64,000 bases of DNA from Fimbriiglobus ruber (GCF_002197845.1 NZ_NIDE01000009.1:124001-188000), one strand, 5' to 3'; positions 29,903 to 39,602 are shown, counted from the stretch's first letter. Numbers and translations are program-made. Notes: generated by a model not told the origin, from the sequence alone.

Positions 29903-32445
29903 CGCTCCCACAGGATTCGGGCGTCTTCGAGCGGGACCGAGACGCCCGCGTGGTGTGGGACGAGTCGCGCCGTATAAGCCGTCGCCGGACGGGCCGCCGA
30001 CACGCCCGCGCGATAAACGTACGCACCCGACGCGCCGTCCACCCGGCGCACGCGCGTCATGTCCGCCACCGTTGGTCCGCCGCCGTCCATCCCGTCGGCG
30101 TACAGTTCGACTCGCACCGCCTCGGGGTCGAGATCGTTCAGACAGACCCGGACCTCGAAGTGGTGCTGGTCGCCGTGAGTTTCAACCGTCCGTTCGCCGA
30201 AGTGGAGTGCGGCCCATTTGTGCTCCAGACTCCGCCGCCAGTCGACGATTTGCCGGCCACCCACGCCCTTGTTCGCCGCGCGCTGTCGGTAGGCGGTCGC
30301 CGCCGGGACATAGCGGTGCTCCGTGTACTCGCGCACCGTTCGGTCGGCGGAGAAGCGCGGCGTCAACTGCGCCATGCTTTCCCGCATCCTCTTGACCCAG
30401 GCCACCGGGATGTCGCGTTCGTCGCGGGTGTAGAACTCCGGGATCACCTCGCGCTCGAGCAGGTCGTAAAGCTCGTTCGCTTCGATCGCGTCCCAGGCCG
30501 GATCCTCGCCGTGTTCCCGACCGTCTCCCAGGGCCCACCCCACGTCGGGCGTGTACGCCTCCGCCCACCAGCCGTCCAGTTCCGAGAGATTGATGCCGCC
30601 GTTGACGAGCACCTTCATGCCGCTCGTGCCGCACGCCTCCCAGGGGCGCCGGGGGGTGTTGATCCAGACGTCCACCCCCTGCACCAGGTGCTCGGTCAGC
30701 AGCATGTCGTAATCGCTCAGGAAGATCACGTGGGGCCGGACCTCGGGTCGGCGGATGAACTCGATCCAGCGGTGGATCAGCTCCCGCCCTCCTCCGTCGG
30801 CGGGGTGCGCTTTGCCGGCGATGACGAGTTGAACCCGCCGCGCGGGGTTGCTCAACAGGCGCAACAACCGGGCGGGGTCGTGGAGCAGCAGGTCCGGTCT
30901 CTTGTAGGTCGCGAACCGGCGGGCGAACCCCAGGGTCAAGGCACCGGGATCGAAGACCCGTTTCGCCCCTTCGATCACGTCGGCCGCGGCCCCGGTGGTG
31001 GCCAGTTGGCGGGACAACCGGGCGCGGGCATAATCGACGAATAACTTGCCGCCAGCGGTCCGGAGTTCCCAGAGCCGGACGTCGGAGACGAGCCGGATGT
31101 TCTGCTCCAGGGTTTTCGTCATCCCCAGCCAGCGGTCCTTGGCGCACGCTTCCGTCCACAGGGCGTCGGCCGGGGCCGAGTCCCAGGTCGGCATGTGGAC
31201 GCCGTTCGTGACGTAACCGACCGGCACCTCGGACTCCGGCCAGTGAGGGAACAGCGGCCCGAAGATGTGCCGGCTCACTTGTCCGTGCAGGCGACTGACC
31301 CCATTGACCGCCCCACTCCCGCGGACGGCCAGATACGCCATGTTGAAACTCTCCAACGAATCGTCGGGGTTCTGGCGGCCCAGAGCCAACAAGTCGCGCG
31401 GGGAGATGCCGAGTTCCTCCCGGGCGTACCGGCCGAGGTACAGCTCGATCAGGGCCGGTTCGAAGCGATCGAACCCGGCGGGCACCGCCGTGTGCGTCGT
31501 GAACAGGTTCCCCGCGCGGGTGACGGACAGGGCCGCGTCGAACGGCTGCCCGGTTTCGCTCATGAACGACCGGGCCCGCTCGAGGATCGCGAACGCCGCG
31601 TGCCCCTCGTTCAGGTGGCAGACTTCCGGCCGCAGGCCGAGCGCCACGAGCAGCCGCCAGCCGCCGATCCCGAGCACCAGTTCCTGGAGGAGGCGCAACT
31701 CCGGGCCGCCGCCGTAGAGTTCGCTCGTAATCCCCCGGTGTGTCGGTTCGTTCGCCGCGTCGTTGCTGTCCAACAGGTACAGCTTCACCCGCCCGACCCG
31801 GACCTCCCAGGCACGCAGCCAGACCGAGTACCCGGGCAGCCCGATCTTCAGGCGGAGCCATTCGCCGTCGGCCTGTCGTAAGGGTGTGACCGGCAACTGG
31901 CCGGGGTCGTTGTACGGGTACAGGGCCTGTTGCAGTCCGTTGCGGTCGATCGCTTGGCGAAAGTACCCCTGCTGGTACAGTAGCCCGACCCCGACCACGG
32001 GCACGCCCAGGTCGCTGTTCGCTTTGAGCTGATCGCCGGCCACGTTGCCGAGCCCGCCCGAGTAGATGGGCAGGGCCTCACTCAACATGAATTCCATGCT
32101 GAAATAGGCGGCGCAAGTGAGTGCCCCGGTCGGACAATTCTGCTGGAACCACCCCGGCGCCTCGGCCGCCGTGCGCTTGGCCGCCAGGAGGCGATCGACG
32201 GTCCCGCGAAAACCGCGGTCGGCCAGGAGGTGGACGAGCCGGTCCCGCGAAACGGTCTGGAGCACGACCCAGGGGTTGTGCGTGAGGCCCCAGAGCTCGG
32301 GATCGAGTTCCCGCCACACCTGGTCGGTCGCATGGTTCCACGACCAGCGCAGATCCAGGGCCAGCTCCGCGAGGGAACCGTACCCCTCGATCTCGGTTCG
32401 GCGCAGGCTGTAGGTCGGATAACTGGCGTGTGCTTGCTGGTTCAT
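29899..32445 (-). CDS. glgP: alpha-glucan (glycogen) phosphorylase, GT35
   Basis: Releases glucose 1-phosphate from glycogen using pyridoxal phosphate. 848 residues. It has the DUF3417-type N-terminus of the short bacterial phosphorylases (LAELALDLRWSWNHATDQVW), then FSMEFMLSEALPIYSGGLGN, EVCHLNEGHAAFAILERA, VTNGVHMPTWDS and the PLP-lysine segment GTSGMKVLVNGGINLSELDG. First of three overlapping glycogen genes. Its product is the substrate of the Pgm encoded 43 bases upstream. Full length with no visible lesion. Confidence 0.96.
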   Translation of the reverse strand: MNQQAHASYPTYSLRRTEIEGYGSLAELALDLRWSWNHATDQVWRELDPELWGLTHNPWVVLQTVSRDRLVHLLADRGFRGTVDRLLAAKRTAAEAPGWFQQNCPTGALTCAAYFSMEFMLSEALPIYSGGLGNVAGDQLKANSDLGVPVVGVGLLYQQGYFRQAIDRNGLQQALYPYNDPGQLPVTPLRQADGEWLRLKIGLPGYSVWLRAWEVRVGRVKLYLLDSNDAANEPTHRGITSELYGGGPELRLLQELVLGIGGWRLLVALGLRPEVCHLNEGHAAFAILERARSFMSETGQPFDAALSVTRAGNLFTTHTAVPAGFDRFEPALIELYLGRYAREELGISPRDLLALGRQNPDDSLESFNMAYLAVRGSGAVNGVSRLHGQVSRHIFGPLFPHWPESEVPVGYVTNGVHMPTWDSAPADALWTEACAKDRWLGMTKTLEQNIRLVSDVRLWELRTAGGKLFVDYARARLSRQLATTGAAADVIEGAKRVFDPGALTLGFARRFATYKRPDLLLHDPARLLRLLSNPARRVQLVIAGKAHPADGGGRELIHRWIEFIRRPEVRPHVIFLSDYDMLLTEHLVQGVDVWINTPRRPWEACGTSGMKVLVNGGINLSELDGWWAEAYTPDVGWALGDGREHGEDPAWDAIEANELYDLLEREVIPEFYTRDERDIPVAWVKRMRESMAQLTPRFSADRTVREYTEHRYVPAATAYRQRAANKGVGGRQIVDWRRSLEHKWAALHFGERTVETHGDQHHFEVRVCLNDLDPEAVRVELYADGMDGGGPTVADMTRVRRVDGASGAYVYRAGVSAARPATAYTARLVPHHAGVSVPLEDARILWER

Positions 32446-32488
32446 GGTTCCTTCTCCGGACTGACTCGGGGGCTATGATTCTGAGGCG

Positions 32489-34228
32489 TCAGTTCGGATT
32501 CCCTTCGGCACGCCACAGCTCCTCGGCTTCGCTGACCGTCTGTTCGTGTGGTGCCGGCGACGTGAGGGCCGCGTCCGGCGCAGATCCCGCGTCGAGCGCG
32601 GCTCCGACGATCGTCCGGGCTTCCTCCAGGATGCGCTTCAGGTGGTCCGCCCCCTTGAAGCTCTCCGCATAGATCTTGTAGATGCTCTCGGTACCCGACG
32701 GACGGGCCGCGAACCAGCCGCTCTCGGCGACGACCTTTAATCCACCGATGGGGGCGTCGTTGGCCGGAGCGCGGGTGAGGATCGCCCGGATTTTTTCCCC
32801 CGCCAGTTCGGTGAGTTTCACCTGTTGGGGTGAGAGCTTCGCGAGCAGTTGCTTTTGCCCGGGAGTGGCCGGAGACTCGACGCGGTCGTAGGCGGGCTCA
32901 CCGAACTCGCGCGTGAGGTCCCGGTAAAGTTCGCCGGGGTCGCGGCCCATCCGGGCCGTGATCTCGGCCGCCAGCAGGGCCGGGATGATGCCGTCCTTGT
33001 CCGTCGTCCACACGCTCCCGTCCCGACGGAGGAACGAAGCCCCCGCGCTCTCCTCGCCGCCGAAGCCCAGCGACCCGTCGAGGAGCCCGTCGACGAACCA
33101 CTTGAAGCCGACGGGCACCTCGTACAGCTTCCGGTCCAGCTTCGCGGCCACCCGGTCGATCATCTGGGTGCTCACGAGCGTCTTCCCGACTGCGGCTCCG
33201 TTACTCCAGGTCGGCCGGTGTTGGAAGAGGTAACGAACGACGACCGAAAGGTAGTGATTGGGGGGGAGCAGGCCCGCGCTCCGGGTCACGATCCCGTGCC
33301 GGTCGTGGTCCGTATCGCACGCGAAGGCGATATCGAATTGGTCCTTCAGGCCGATCAACCGGGCCATCGCATAGGGGGATGACGGGTCCATCCGGATCTG
33401 GCCGTCCCAATCGACAGTCATGAACCGGAAGGTCGGATCGACGACCTTATTGACGACGGTGAGGTTCAGCCCGTAGCGCTCGGCGATCGGCTCCCAGTAG
33501 TGGACCCCGGCGCCGCCGAGCGGATCGACCCCCAGGCGGATCTTCGCACCGCGAATGGCATCCATATCGATCACATTGCCGAGGTCTTTCGTGTAGGCGT
33601 CGAGGTAGTCGTGTCGGTGGGTCGTGGAGGCCCGCAATGCCCGCTCGTAAGGAACCCGGTTCACCCCCCGCAGGCCACTCGCGAGAAACTCGTTGGCTTT
33701 CGCCTCGATCCAACCCGTTATGGCGGGTTCCGCCGGCCCGCCGTGGGGCGGGTTATACTTGAACCCGCCGTCGTGGGGCGGGTTGTGCGAGGGCGTGACG
33801 ACAATGCCATCGGCGCGGCCCGTCGTTCGTCCGCGGTTGTAGGTCAGAATCGCGTGAGACACGGCCGGGGTCGGGGTGTATTCGTCATCCTTCGCGAGCA
33901 GGACTTCGACACCGTTGGCCGCCAACACCTCCAACGCGCTAGCGAGGGCCGGCACGGAAAGCGCGTGCGTGTCCATGCCGAGGAACAACGGGCCGTCGAT
34001 CCCCTTCCGCAGCCGGTACAAACAGATGGCCTGACTAATGGCCAGGATGTGCCACTCGTTAAACGCCGTATCGAATGAGGAACCGCGATGCCCGGAGGTG
34101 CCGAACTCAACCCGTTGCGCCGGCACCGAGGCGTCAGGCGCCTCGGCGAAATAGGCTGTGATAAGTCGGGGCACGTTAACGAGCACCGATGGGTCGGCCG
34201 GCTTTCCCGCCAGCGAACTGACTTTCAT
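32489..34228 (-). CDS. pgm: alpha-phosphoglucomutase
   Basis: Interconverts glucose 1-phosphate and glucose 6-phosphate. 579 residues from the ATG at 34228, preceded by GGGAGGG. Motifs in order: [16 protein letters not shown], the phosphoserine loop [12 protein letters not shown], the metal loop [12 protein letters not shown], the sugar-binding [15 protein letters not shown] and the phosphate-binding [15 protein letters not shown]. It lies immediately upstream of glgP, the expected order for glycogen use. No other phosphohexomutase or isomerase (pgi) is in the window, so G6P must be handled by genes elsewhere. Confidence 0.96.
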   Translation of the reverse strand: MKVSSLAGKPADPSVLVNVPRLITAYFAEAPDASVPAQRVEFGTSGHRGSSFDTAFNEWHILAISQAICLYRLRKGIDGPLFLGMDTHALSVPALASALEVLAANGVEVLLAKDDEYTPTPAVSHAILTYNRGRTTGRADGIVVTPSHNPPHDGGFKYNPPHGGPAEPAITGWIEAKANEFLASGLRGVNRVPYERALRASTTHRHDYLDAYTKDLGNVIDMDAIRGAKIRLGVDPLGGAGVHYWEPIAERYGLNLTVVNKVVDPTFRFMTVDWDGQIRMDPSSPYAMARLIGLKDQFDIAFACDTDHDRHGIVTRSAGLLPPNHYLSVVVRYLFQHRPTWSNGAAVGKTLVSTQMIDRVAAKLDRKLYEVPVGFKWFVDGLLDGSLGFGGEESAGASFLRRDGSVWTTDKDGIIPALLAAEITARMGRDPGELYRDLTREFGEPAYDRVESPATPGQKQLLAKLSPQQVKLTELAGEKIRAILTRAPANDAPIGGLKVVAESGWFAARPSGTESIYKIYAESFKGADHLKRILEEARTIVGAALDAGSAPDAALTSPAPHEQTVSEAEELWRAEGNPN

Positions 34229-34382
34229 AGCGGTTCCCTCCCTTGCCGAGACGACATCTTTTTGAGTATTCCGTAGCACCGGCTCAGGATGTTCGTTGAA
34301 TTGTCATGTATGGGTAGGGGTTCGGCCCGGTCTTCGAGTTCGGGGATGATGCGCTGCGTCAGTACCCTCCTCGGATGAGCCC

Positions 34383-34844
34383 TCAGGGACCGGCGTTCGG
34401 GGATTCCAGCTCCCGGACTTTTGCCAAGCGGCGCTTGTGGCGCTCGGCGCCGCCGAAGCGGGCGGCGAGAAAAGACTCGATCAGTTCCCGGGCGAGCGCG
34501 GGCCCGATCACTTTCCCACCCAGGCAGAAGACATTCATGTCGTCATCCTCGACACCCTGATGGGCGGAGAACACGTCGTGGATGAGCCCGGCACGCACGC
34601 CCGGAATTTTGTTCGCGGCGACGGATGCCCCCACGCCGCTCCCGCAGAGCGCCAGGCCGCGCTCGACCGTCCCGGCAGCGACGGCCCTGGCCAGGGGGAC
34701 GATGAAATCGGGGTAGTCGTCGCCGGCGTCGAGTTCGTAGGCGCCGAAGTCCACCATCACATATCCGGAACCGCGGAGTGACTCCGCGAGTTGCACTTTC
34801 AAGGCGAACCCTCCGTGGTCCGAGGCGATTCCTACGCGCATCAT
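34383..34844 (-). CDS. rpiB: ribose-5-phosphate isomerase B
   Basis: Interconverts ribose 5-phosphate and ribulose 5-phosphate. 153 residues, the normal size of RpiB/LacAB proteins. Features: MRVGIASDHGGFALK, VDFGAYELDAGDDYPDF, the catalytic Cys in LALCGSGVGASVAANKIPG and MNVFCLGGKVIGPALARELI. It is the first gene of the co-directional carbon locus, 154 bases before pgm, and could feed pentose phosphate to phosphoketolase through epimerase activity encoded elsewhere. Confidence 0.95.
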   Translation of the reverse strand: MMRVGIASDHGGFALKVQLAESLRGSGYVMVDFGAYELDAGDDYPDFIVPLARAVAAGTVERGLALCGSGVGASVAANKIPGVRAGLIHDVFSAHQGVEDDDMNVFCLGGKVIGPALARELIESFLAARFGGAERHKRRLAKVRELESPNAGP

Positions 34845-35170
34845 GGTCGTTCCTTGAGTACCCTCTCACCAGGCGTTGGCCCCGGTGACGGCAACCCTTT
34901 GCTGTGAAGCCTCGTGCTTTCTTTACCCCGTGACTGGGGCCGAGGGTGGGCTTTATCGGCTCCGTCCCTCGGGGTCCTGCGAACCATCCGCTCGCGCCGA
35001 CCGACCCAACCCGCCGAACATTCCAACAGCGAGAGGGGCCGAAAGACTACCGGTCGACTTTCACCTGTCGGCGACCGAAGCCGTCCGTCCGAGCGTTTCA
35101 TCGCTCGGGCGGGCAGATCGAGTCTCGTGGTGCGAGGGGAATACTCCTTCTCCCCCGCGGTACCCGACGA
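34845..35170. other. intergenic stretch of 326 bp upstream of the carbon locus
   Basis: No plausible gene is seen on either strand; open frames are low-complexity readings. Because all genes from rpiB to atpG run leftward from here, this stretch is the natural place for the locus promoter. I could not recognise a confident promoter, operator or terminator. Confidence 0.5.
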
Positions 35171-35734
35171 CTACTTGCCCTTCGGGACCGAGACCGGTGC
35201 CGTCTTGTCATGTTTTTTCATTTTTGTGATCTGGCCGTCGCATTCGACCAGCACCACTTCATCGCCCGCGGTGAAAATCTCGGCGGTCGCCACCTTACCC
35301 GTGCTGTCCATGTACTCGATGTCGTCGGCGAGCTTGAACGTATGCTCGACGTCTTTACCCGCGTGCTTCATCTGGACCGTCGCGGTGCCCTTCTTCGCGT
35401 CGATCTTGGTGATCTTGGCGTCCTTGTCGTTCTTCTTCATCTTGGTGATCTGGCCCTCGCTTTCGACCAGGAACACCATGTCACCCGCGGTGAAGATGTC
35501 GATGGTGGCCACCTTGCCCGTGTTGTCCATGTACTCGATGTCGTCGGCGAGCTTGAACGTATGCTCGACGTCTTTACCCTCCGACTTCATCTTGACCGTC
35601 GCGGCGCGCGTCTTGGCGTCCACCTTGGCGATCTTGGCTTCTTTCGCCTTCGCGTCGGTCTTGTCCTTGTCCGCGGACGCGTAACTCACGAATCCGCCCA
35701 GCGCCACCAGGGAACACAGTATCGATCGCAACAT
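35171..35734 (-). CDS. secreted two-repeat hypothetical protein
   Basis: 187 residues starting at the ATG at 35734 with AAGGAG nine bases upstream. A signal peptide (MLRSILCSLVALGGFVSYAS) is followed by a Lys/Asp-rich linker and two near-identical units of about 70 residues. Each has GKDVEHTFKLADDIEYMD, TGKVAT…IFTAGD and GQITKMKK. The repeats look like small beta domains of a periplasmic or secreted protein. No name is assigned. The repeats are also similar at the DNA level, indicating an internal duplication. It has its own ribosome site. Confidence 0.8.
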   Translation of the reverse strand: MLRSILCSLVALGGFVSYASADKDKTDAKAKEAKIAKVDAKTRAATVKMKSEGKDVEHTFKLADDIEYMDNTGKVATIDIFTAGDMVFLVESEGQITKMKKNDKDAKITKIDAKKGTATVQMKHAGKDVEHTFKLADDIEYMDSTGKVATAEIFTAGDEVVLVECDGQITKMKKHDKTAPVSVPKGK

Positions 35735-36009
35735 CTCACTCACTCCTTATTGCTGCCCGAGGCAGCTAATGATTCCGACCGAGTCAATTACCCGGCCGTT
35801 GAATCTCCAATGAGTCTCCAAACACTTCGGACCCGTCTTTTCGCGCCGACCAGACATCCCACACTCTCGCGTGGATGAGCACATCCGCCCCAAGTTTGAA
35901 GTGCGTTAGTGTCGTCGCGGCGGCGCGAGCGGCACGACGGACCGGTGCCGCTCGCGCAATTGCTTGTACGTCCTTCGTCTCACGCGTCGGAATACGGGGC
36001 GATCCGGCG

Positions 36010-36285
36010 TCACGAGGTCCGACGGGCAGTCAGTTCCTTCTCCGCATCGAACCAGAACCGCTCTTGGGCCGCATGGTCGTTCGGTCTCCCGGCCCGCTCC
36101 CAGAGAACGTACGCGCGGACGCGAATCGTCCCGGTACGGTCATCGTCACCAACGTTCGGAACGACGGGAGCGGGCTTCTCCGTCGGCCTCTGGTCGACCG
36201 CGGTGGGACTCGAACGAGCTGCGGGACTCGTATGAGCCACGTGACTGGTGTGAGCCGCGTGAGTCTCTCGTTTTTTCGTGGACAT
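36010..36285 (-). CDS. DUF2934 protein
   Basis: 91 residues starting at the ATG at 36285 (MSTKKRETHAAHTSHVAH), chosen because the paralogue at 52566-52811 begins MSTKTRQ. A disordered His/Ser/Thr/Pro-rich N-terminus leads to the DUF2934 helix pair IRVRAYVLWERAGRPNDHAA followed by QERFWFDAEKEL. Function is unknown; the family is common in soil bacteria and planctomycetes. It lies downstream of a DUF1269 remnant in the same order as the intact DUF1269-DUF2934 pair at 52.6-53.4 kb. Confidence 0.85.
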   Translation of the reverse strand: MSTKKRETHAAHTSHVAHTSPAARSSPTAVDQRPTEKPAPVVPNVGDDDRTGTIRVRAYVLWERAGRPNDHAAQERFWFDAEKELTARRTS

Positions 36286-36339
36286 GGAGTTTGCCTGGCT
36301 TTCCTGTGACATTGGATAGTGATTGACCGGGACTTCCCG

Positions 36340-36537
36340 TTACGCGCCAACTGTGGCCGTTCGGTGTGTACCCTCGCGATCGTTGCCCCGGTCTGACTCG
36401 CGAGTTCCCGGGTGCGCTCGATGTCGTCCACCGTCCCGTGGCGGCCCGGGAGGAGTTTGTCGTTCTTCACTTCGGTCTCGTATTGCATCACGCCGTGCCT
36501 CGGAACCCCGATGCCGAACAGCCCCGTGCCGAGGGCA
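36340..36537 (-). pseudogene. C-terminal remnant of a DUF1269 stress protein
   Basis: The minus strand reads LGTGLFGIGVPRHGVMQYET and GTVDDIERTRELASQTGATI. These match GLYSIGIPKHSVMQYETEVK and GTVDDVERARELLSQTGAAI in the intact protein at 37916-38449. The membrane part and N-terminus are missing, and the last residues fall in another frame (…TATVGA then TAA at 36340). It is the wreck of a third paralogue, left between the DUF2934 and TraR/DksA-like genes. Confidence 0.75.
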
Positions 36538-36572
36538 CATCACTCCAGATTGGCCCCGGCCGCGGTCTATCC

Positions 36573-36941
36573 TCAGTGTTCCAGGCGGGCGCACGCGATA
36601 CACAGTCGCGTGAAAGGGAGGGCGCTGAGCCGATCGCTCGGGATGGCTCGGGCACACCCTTCGCACCGGCCGAACGTTCCCCCGGCGATGCGGTCGAGCG
36701 CGGCGGTGATTTCACCCAGCCGGGCCGACTCCAGTTCCATGAGGCCGATCGTCACGTCCTCGTCGGAGCTGTCGGAGCCGCGTTCCGCCCGATCCTCGAC
36801 GGGTACGTTCGACAGGTTCCCACCGGACTGCATCTCGGTCCCACAACTGACCTCGGTCGTCAGGCGATCGACGTCGCCACGGAGGCGCCGCTGTAACTGC
36901 AGTAACAGGTTGCGAACGGGTTCCAATTCGGTCTTCGTCAT
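36573..36941 (-). CDS. TraR/DksA-family zinc-finger protein
   Basis: 122 residues. A helical N-terminal half (ELEPVRNLLLQLQRRLRGDV) is followed by IGLMELESARLGEITAALDR and the C4 zinc finger CEGCARAIPSDRLSALPFTR…CIACA. This matches DksA/TraR proteins that act in the RNA polymerase secondary channel and tune stringent-response transcription. It lies downstream of an ECF sigma gene on the same strand. The acidic coiled-coil tip residues typical of DksA are not clearly present, so it may be a divergent regulator. Confidence 0.88.
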   Translation of the reverse strand: MTKTELEPVRNLLLQLQRRLRGDVDRLTTEVSCGTEMQSGGNLSNVPVEDRAERGSDSSDEDVTIGLMELESARLGEITAALDRIAGGTFGRCEGCARAIPSDRLSALPFTRLCIACARLEH

Positions 36942-36970
36942 ACGATCACTCCGATCTTATCGGTGCCGCG

Positions 36971-36997
36971 AATAAGACCCTTATTGCCTATGGCAAT
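36971..36997. promoter_or_regulatory. overlapping inverted repeats before the TraR/DksA gene
   Basis: In an unusually A/T-rich gap, AATAAG-N3-CTTATT (36971-36985) is followed by ATTGCC-N3-GGCAAT (36983-36997). Both are perfect short palindromes sharing three bases. They lie 30-56 bases upstream of the TraR/DksA-like ATG at 36941. They could be an operator, or part of the terminator of the upstream sigma gene. Confidence 0.4.
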
Positions 36998-37027
36998 TTT
37001 ATCTATTTGATATCCGTATTAATTAAT

Positions 37028-37753
37028 TTAACGTCTGCCGTGACCGCACGTGTATGGGGTGAGCAGGCGGCGCATCCGCATCCGTGCGCGGTGCAATCGG
37101 CTCTTCACCGCGGCCGGGCTCAGGCCCAGGAGTTTACCGATCTCCGCGTTCGGCACGCCCCGCACGTCCGCGAACAGATATACGACGCGGATAGGCTCCG
37201 CGAGCTGTCGGGCCGCCCGCTCCATCACCTCGTGTTGCTCGGCCGCGAGTACCGGTTCGTCGGGCGCCATGTTCCGCATCTTCACCGCGATCTCGGGGGC
37301 AAGCGTTTCGAGCAACATGTCGTCCGCCTCGCCGGTCTCGTGCTTGTACCGGTTGGCGCGCTTGCGACGGTGCGTCAGGGCCGCGTTCACGGTGACGCGG
37401 TGCAGCCACGTCGAGAGTTGCGCGTCGCCGCGGAACGTGTCCAGCTTGCGCACCATCTGGAGCAGCACGTCCTGGGTCGCATCCTCGGCGTCCGCGTCGT
37501 TGCCGAGTATCCGGTGGGCCAGGTTGTAGATGCGCGGCGTGTGCTCGCGGAACACCAGTTCCGGCGTGAGCGTTTCGGGGAGTGGTGTGACCGCGAGGCG
37601 ACCCGCCGACAAAGGGTGGCTCGGCGGTCGCTCCGACGATACACTTGGCCGGTCGGCGTGCGGAGCCGCGCGCGGTTCGACTCCCGCAGCCGTGGTCTCG
37701 TCCGCCAGAAGTCGAACAGAGCCCCGTTCAGCCGCAATTCCGTCCCGCAACAT
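37028..37753 (-). CDS. ECF-type RNA polymerase sigma factor
   Basis: Region 2 is clear (ELVFREHTPRIYNLAHRILG, DADAEDATQDVLLQMVRKL, STWLHRVTVNAALTHRRK). So is region 4 (EPIRVVYLFADVRGVPNAE, LGLSPAAVKSRLHRARMRMR). The protein is 241 residues from the ATG at 37753, but the first 55 are low-complexity and the true start may be internal. No anti-sigma gene is adjacent. It is transcribed leftward toward the TraR/DksA-like gene and is a candidate regulator of the stress block. Confidence 0.88.
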   Translation of the reverse strand: MLRDGIAAERGSVRLLADETTAAGVEPRAAPHADRPSVSSERPPSHPLSAGRLAVTPLPETLTPELVFREHTPRIYNLAHRILGNDADAEDATQDVLLQMVRKLDTFRGDAQLSTWLHRVTVNAALTHRRKRANRYKHETGEADDMLLETLAPEIAVKMRNMAPDEPVLAAEQHEVMERAARQLAEPIRVVYLFADVRGVPNAEIGKLLGLSPAAVKSRLHRARMRMRRLLTPYTCGHGRR

Positions 37754-37915
37754 CGCGCGTACCCCCCCTGCGGTTCGGCCCCATCCGCTCGCTCGGTTAC
37801 CGGATGGTCAGCCCGGCCGGCCCAGTCGTGGTTGAGCCCCGTCATACGGGTCAAAATCCCCGGGCCGCGATCTCATCGGCGGTCGGTCCACAGACCGACT
37901 CGCGAATTCGTCGCG

Positions 37916-38449
37916 TCACGCGCCAACGGTGGCCGGTTCGGCGTGGACCCTCGTGATCGCCGCCCCGGTCTGACTCAAGAGTTCCCGGGCGCGCTCGACG
38001 TCGTCGACCGTCCCGTGGGCGATGAGTAACAACTTGCCGTTCTTGACTTCGGTCTCGTATTGCATGACGCTGTGCTTCGGAATCCCGATGCTGTACAGCC
38101 CGGCGCCGAGGACGCCGAGTCCGCCCACCACCGCGGCCTCCTCGATCGCGCCGACGATCCACATGACGAGCGGTCCCGCCACGAGCAACTGCCCGACGCC
38201 CGGCACCCAGAAGAACGCGGAGCCGAGGAGCAACCCCCAGAAGCCGCCCCAGAACGCCCCCACCTTGCCCCAGTACATCATGCGGTCGCCGGTGGTGTAG
38301 TAGCCGACGACGTGCTCTTCCGTGTGGTAGTCCTTGCCGACGATCGACAGCTTCTTCATGTCGAAGCCGTCCTTCTGTAACTCGCGGATCGCGGCCTCGG
38401 CCTGGTCGTGCGATTCATAGACCGCGACGACGCAGTTTGTGTTGAACAT
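37916..38449 (-). CDS. DUF1269-type membrane stress protein
   Basis: 177 residues from the ATG at 38449. The N-terminal ferredoxin-like part is VVAVYESHDQAEAAIRELQK with GFDMKKLSIVGKDYHTEEHV. A Gly/Trp-rich membrane hairpin (YWGKVGAFWGGFWGLLLGSA, FFWVPGVGQLLVAGPLVMWI) follows, then a soluble C-terminus (MQYETEVKNGKLLLIAHG). Family members are linked to general stress. It is about 75-80% identical by eye to the protein at 52849-53382, and a third copy is broken at 36340-36537. Confidence 0.85.
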   Translation of the reverse strand: MFNTNCVVAVYESHDQAEAAIRELQKDGFDMKKLSIVGKDYHTEEHVVGYYTTGDRMMYWGKVGAFWGGFWGLLLGSAFFWVPGVGQLLVAGPLVMWIVGAIEEAAVVGGLGVLGAGLYSIGIPKHSVMQYETEVKNGKLLLIAHGTVDDVERARELLSQTGAAITRVHAEPATVGA

Positions 38450-38592
38450 CACTTGGACCTGACTTTTCAATGAGTGGTAAAGAGGTATTCGAGACGGTAA
38501 ACGACGCCACGTTGCTTCCGTTTCGCCTCGGTCTGGCTGGTCGGCTCGGCCATTCGGACCCCGCAAAACGATCCCCTCGATCGAGCAACGAT

Positions 38593-39011
38593 TCAAAGCC
38601 GTGGGATCTTGCTACGTCTGACCAACAGCCAGATCGCCCAGGCGAGCCCACCAACCAGGCCACCGGCGAGTTGGCCACCGATTTGTCCGACATCCCCCCA
38701 GGGAGTTCGCCGGCAACTCCACCGGCGGAGGCGCCGGCGAATATTGCCATCAGAAGCACAAGCGCGTGCGGGTTCTGTATCAAGCCCAGGAGCGCCCCCG
38801 CCCGTGCCCCCACTCCGGCCCCGACGGAGACCGCCATTGTCAGCTCACCGGACTCGGCGCCGCGAAACCGCCAAATACTCTCCGTGAGTTTGATCCCGGC
38901 TGCTCCGCCAAGAAGTACCCAGAAAACCATCATGAGATTGGGCGCCAGGATCGGAGGAACGGGCGTGGTTAATCTCGCCCCATTCGGAACTGTCGGCGGG
39001 GTGTCTTTCAT
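38593..39011 (-). pseudogene. glycine-zipper membrane protein, frameshifted at a G tract
   Basis: From the ATG at 39011 the protein has two Gly/Ala-rich membrane helices (LMMVFWVLLGGAAGIKLTES, ALVLLMAIFAGASAGGVAGE). At a run of six G (C6 at 38694-38699 on the plus strand) the frame runs into Arg/Ser-rich nonsense. One added G would continue it as DVGQIGGQLAGGLVGGLAWA and IWLLVRRSKIPRL to a TGA at 38593. The intact form would be about 139 residues with a third helix. A homopolymer miscount by sequencing is as likely as a real mutation. Confidence 0.65.
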
Positions 39012-39093
39012 GAAGCAAGTCCCTCTTTAAAATCGCCGCGCCGGCGGGACTACCAAATCACCCGGACCGGTGCCCGTATGCCTCCCCGGCTAC

Positions 39094-39522
39094 TTATTTA
39101 TCTTTCCCCGTCGCCAGCTTTTGCGTCTGTTCGTCGATCTTCACTTCCACCTCCTCAATGGTCCGTTCGAGATCCCGCTTGAGGGTCTCGTACTTGTCCG
39201 CGTCTGCACTCTGGAGTTCCTGAAGTTGCTTTTCGAGTCGCTCGTGCTTCTGCTCCAGTTCGACAAGTTCTTTCTTGGCGCGAGCCTTCTCGTCGCCCGA
39301 ACGCCCCTCGACTTTTGTCCAGAGGCCGGCAATCCTGTCCTTCAGCGCCTTGGTCTTCTCGCCGACCGACTGGCCGAAAGCTTCCCTGTCCTGCTCGAAC
39401 TTCGCCGGAACGACTCGAACGTCGGTGTCGCCCCCCTTGGTCACGCTGTACCATCCGCGCCAGTACCCAAGAGCGGCGACGCCCACGAGTAGCACCAAAA
39501 CAACGATCAGTATTTTCTTCAT
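39094..39522 (-). CDS. membrane-anchored coiled-coil protein
   Basis: 142 residues. A single N-terminal membrane helix (MKKILIVVLVLLVGVAALGY) precedes a soluble part rich in Glu, Lys, Asp and Leu with long heptads (ARAKKELVELEQKHERLEKQ, LERTIEEVEVKIDEQTQKL). The orientation predicts a periplasmic coiled coil. No family is named with confidence. It lies between the broken glycine-zipper gene and the ferritin-like gene on the same strand. Confidence 0.75.
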   Translation of the reverse strand: MKKILIVVLVLLVGVAALGYWRGWYSVTKGGDTDVRVVPAKFEQDREAFGQSVGEKTKALKDRIAGLWTKVEGRSGDEKARAKKELVELEQKHERLEKQLQELQSADADKYETLKRDLERTIEEVEVKIDEQTQKLATGKDK

Positions 39523-39602
39523 GGCCCCGATTCTCCTTCCAGCGTGTTCTCGAGGTTTCCGAGGCTGCCGGTCACGGGCTCATTCGGCCCCCGCGCGTCG
39601 CC

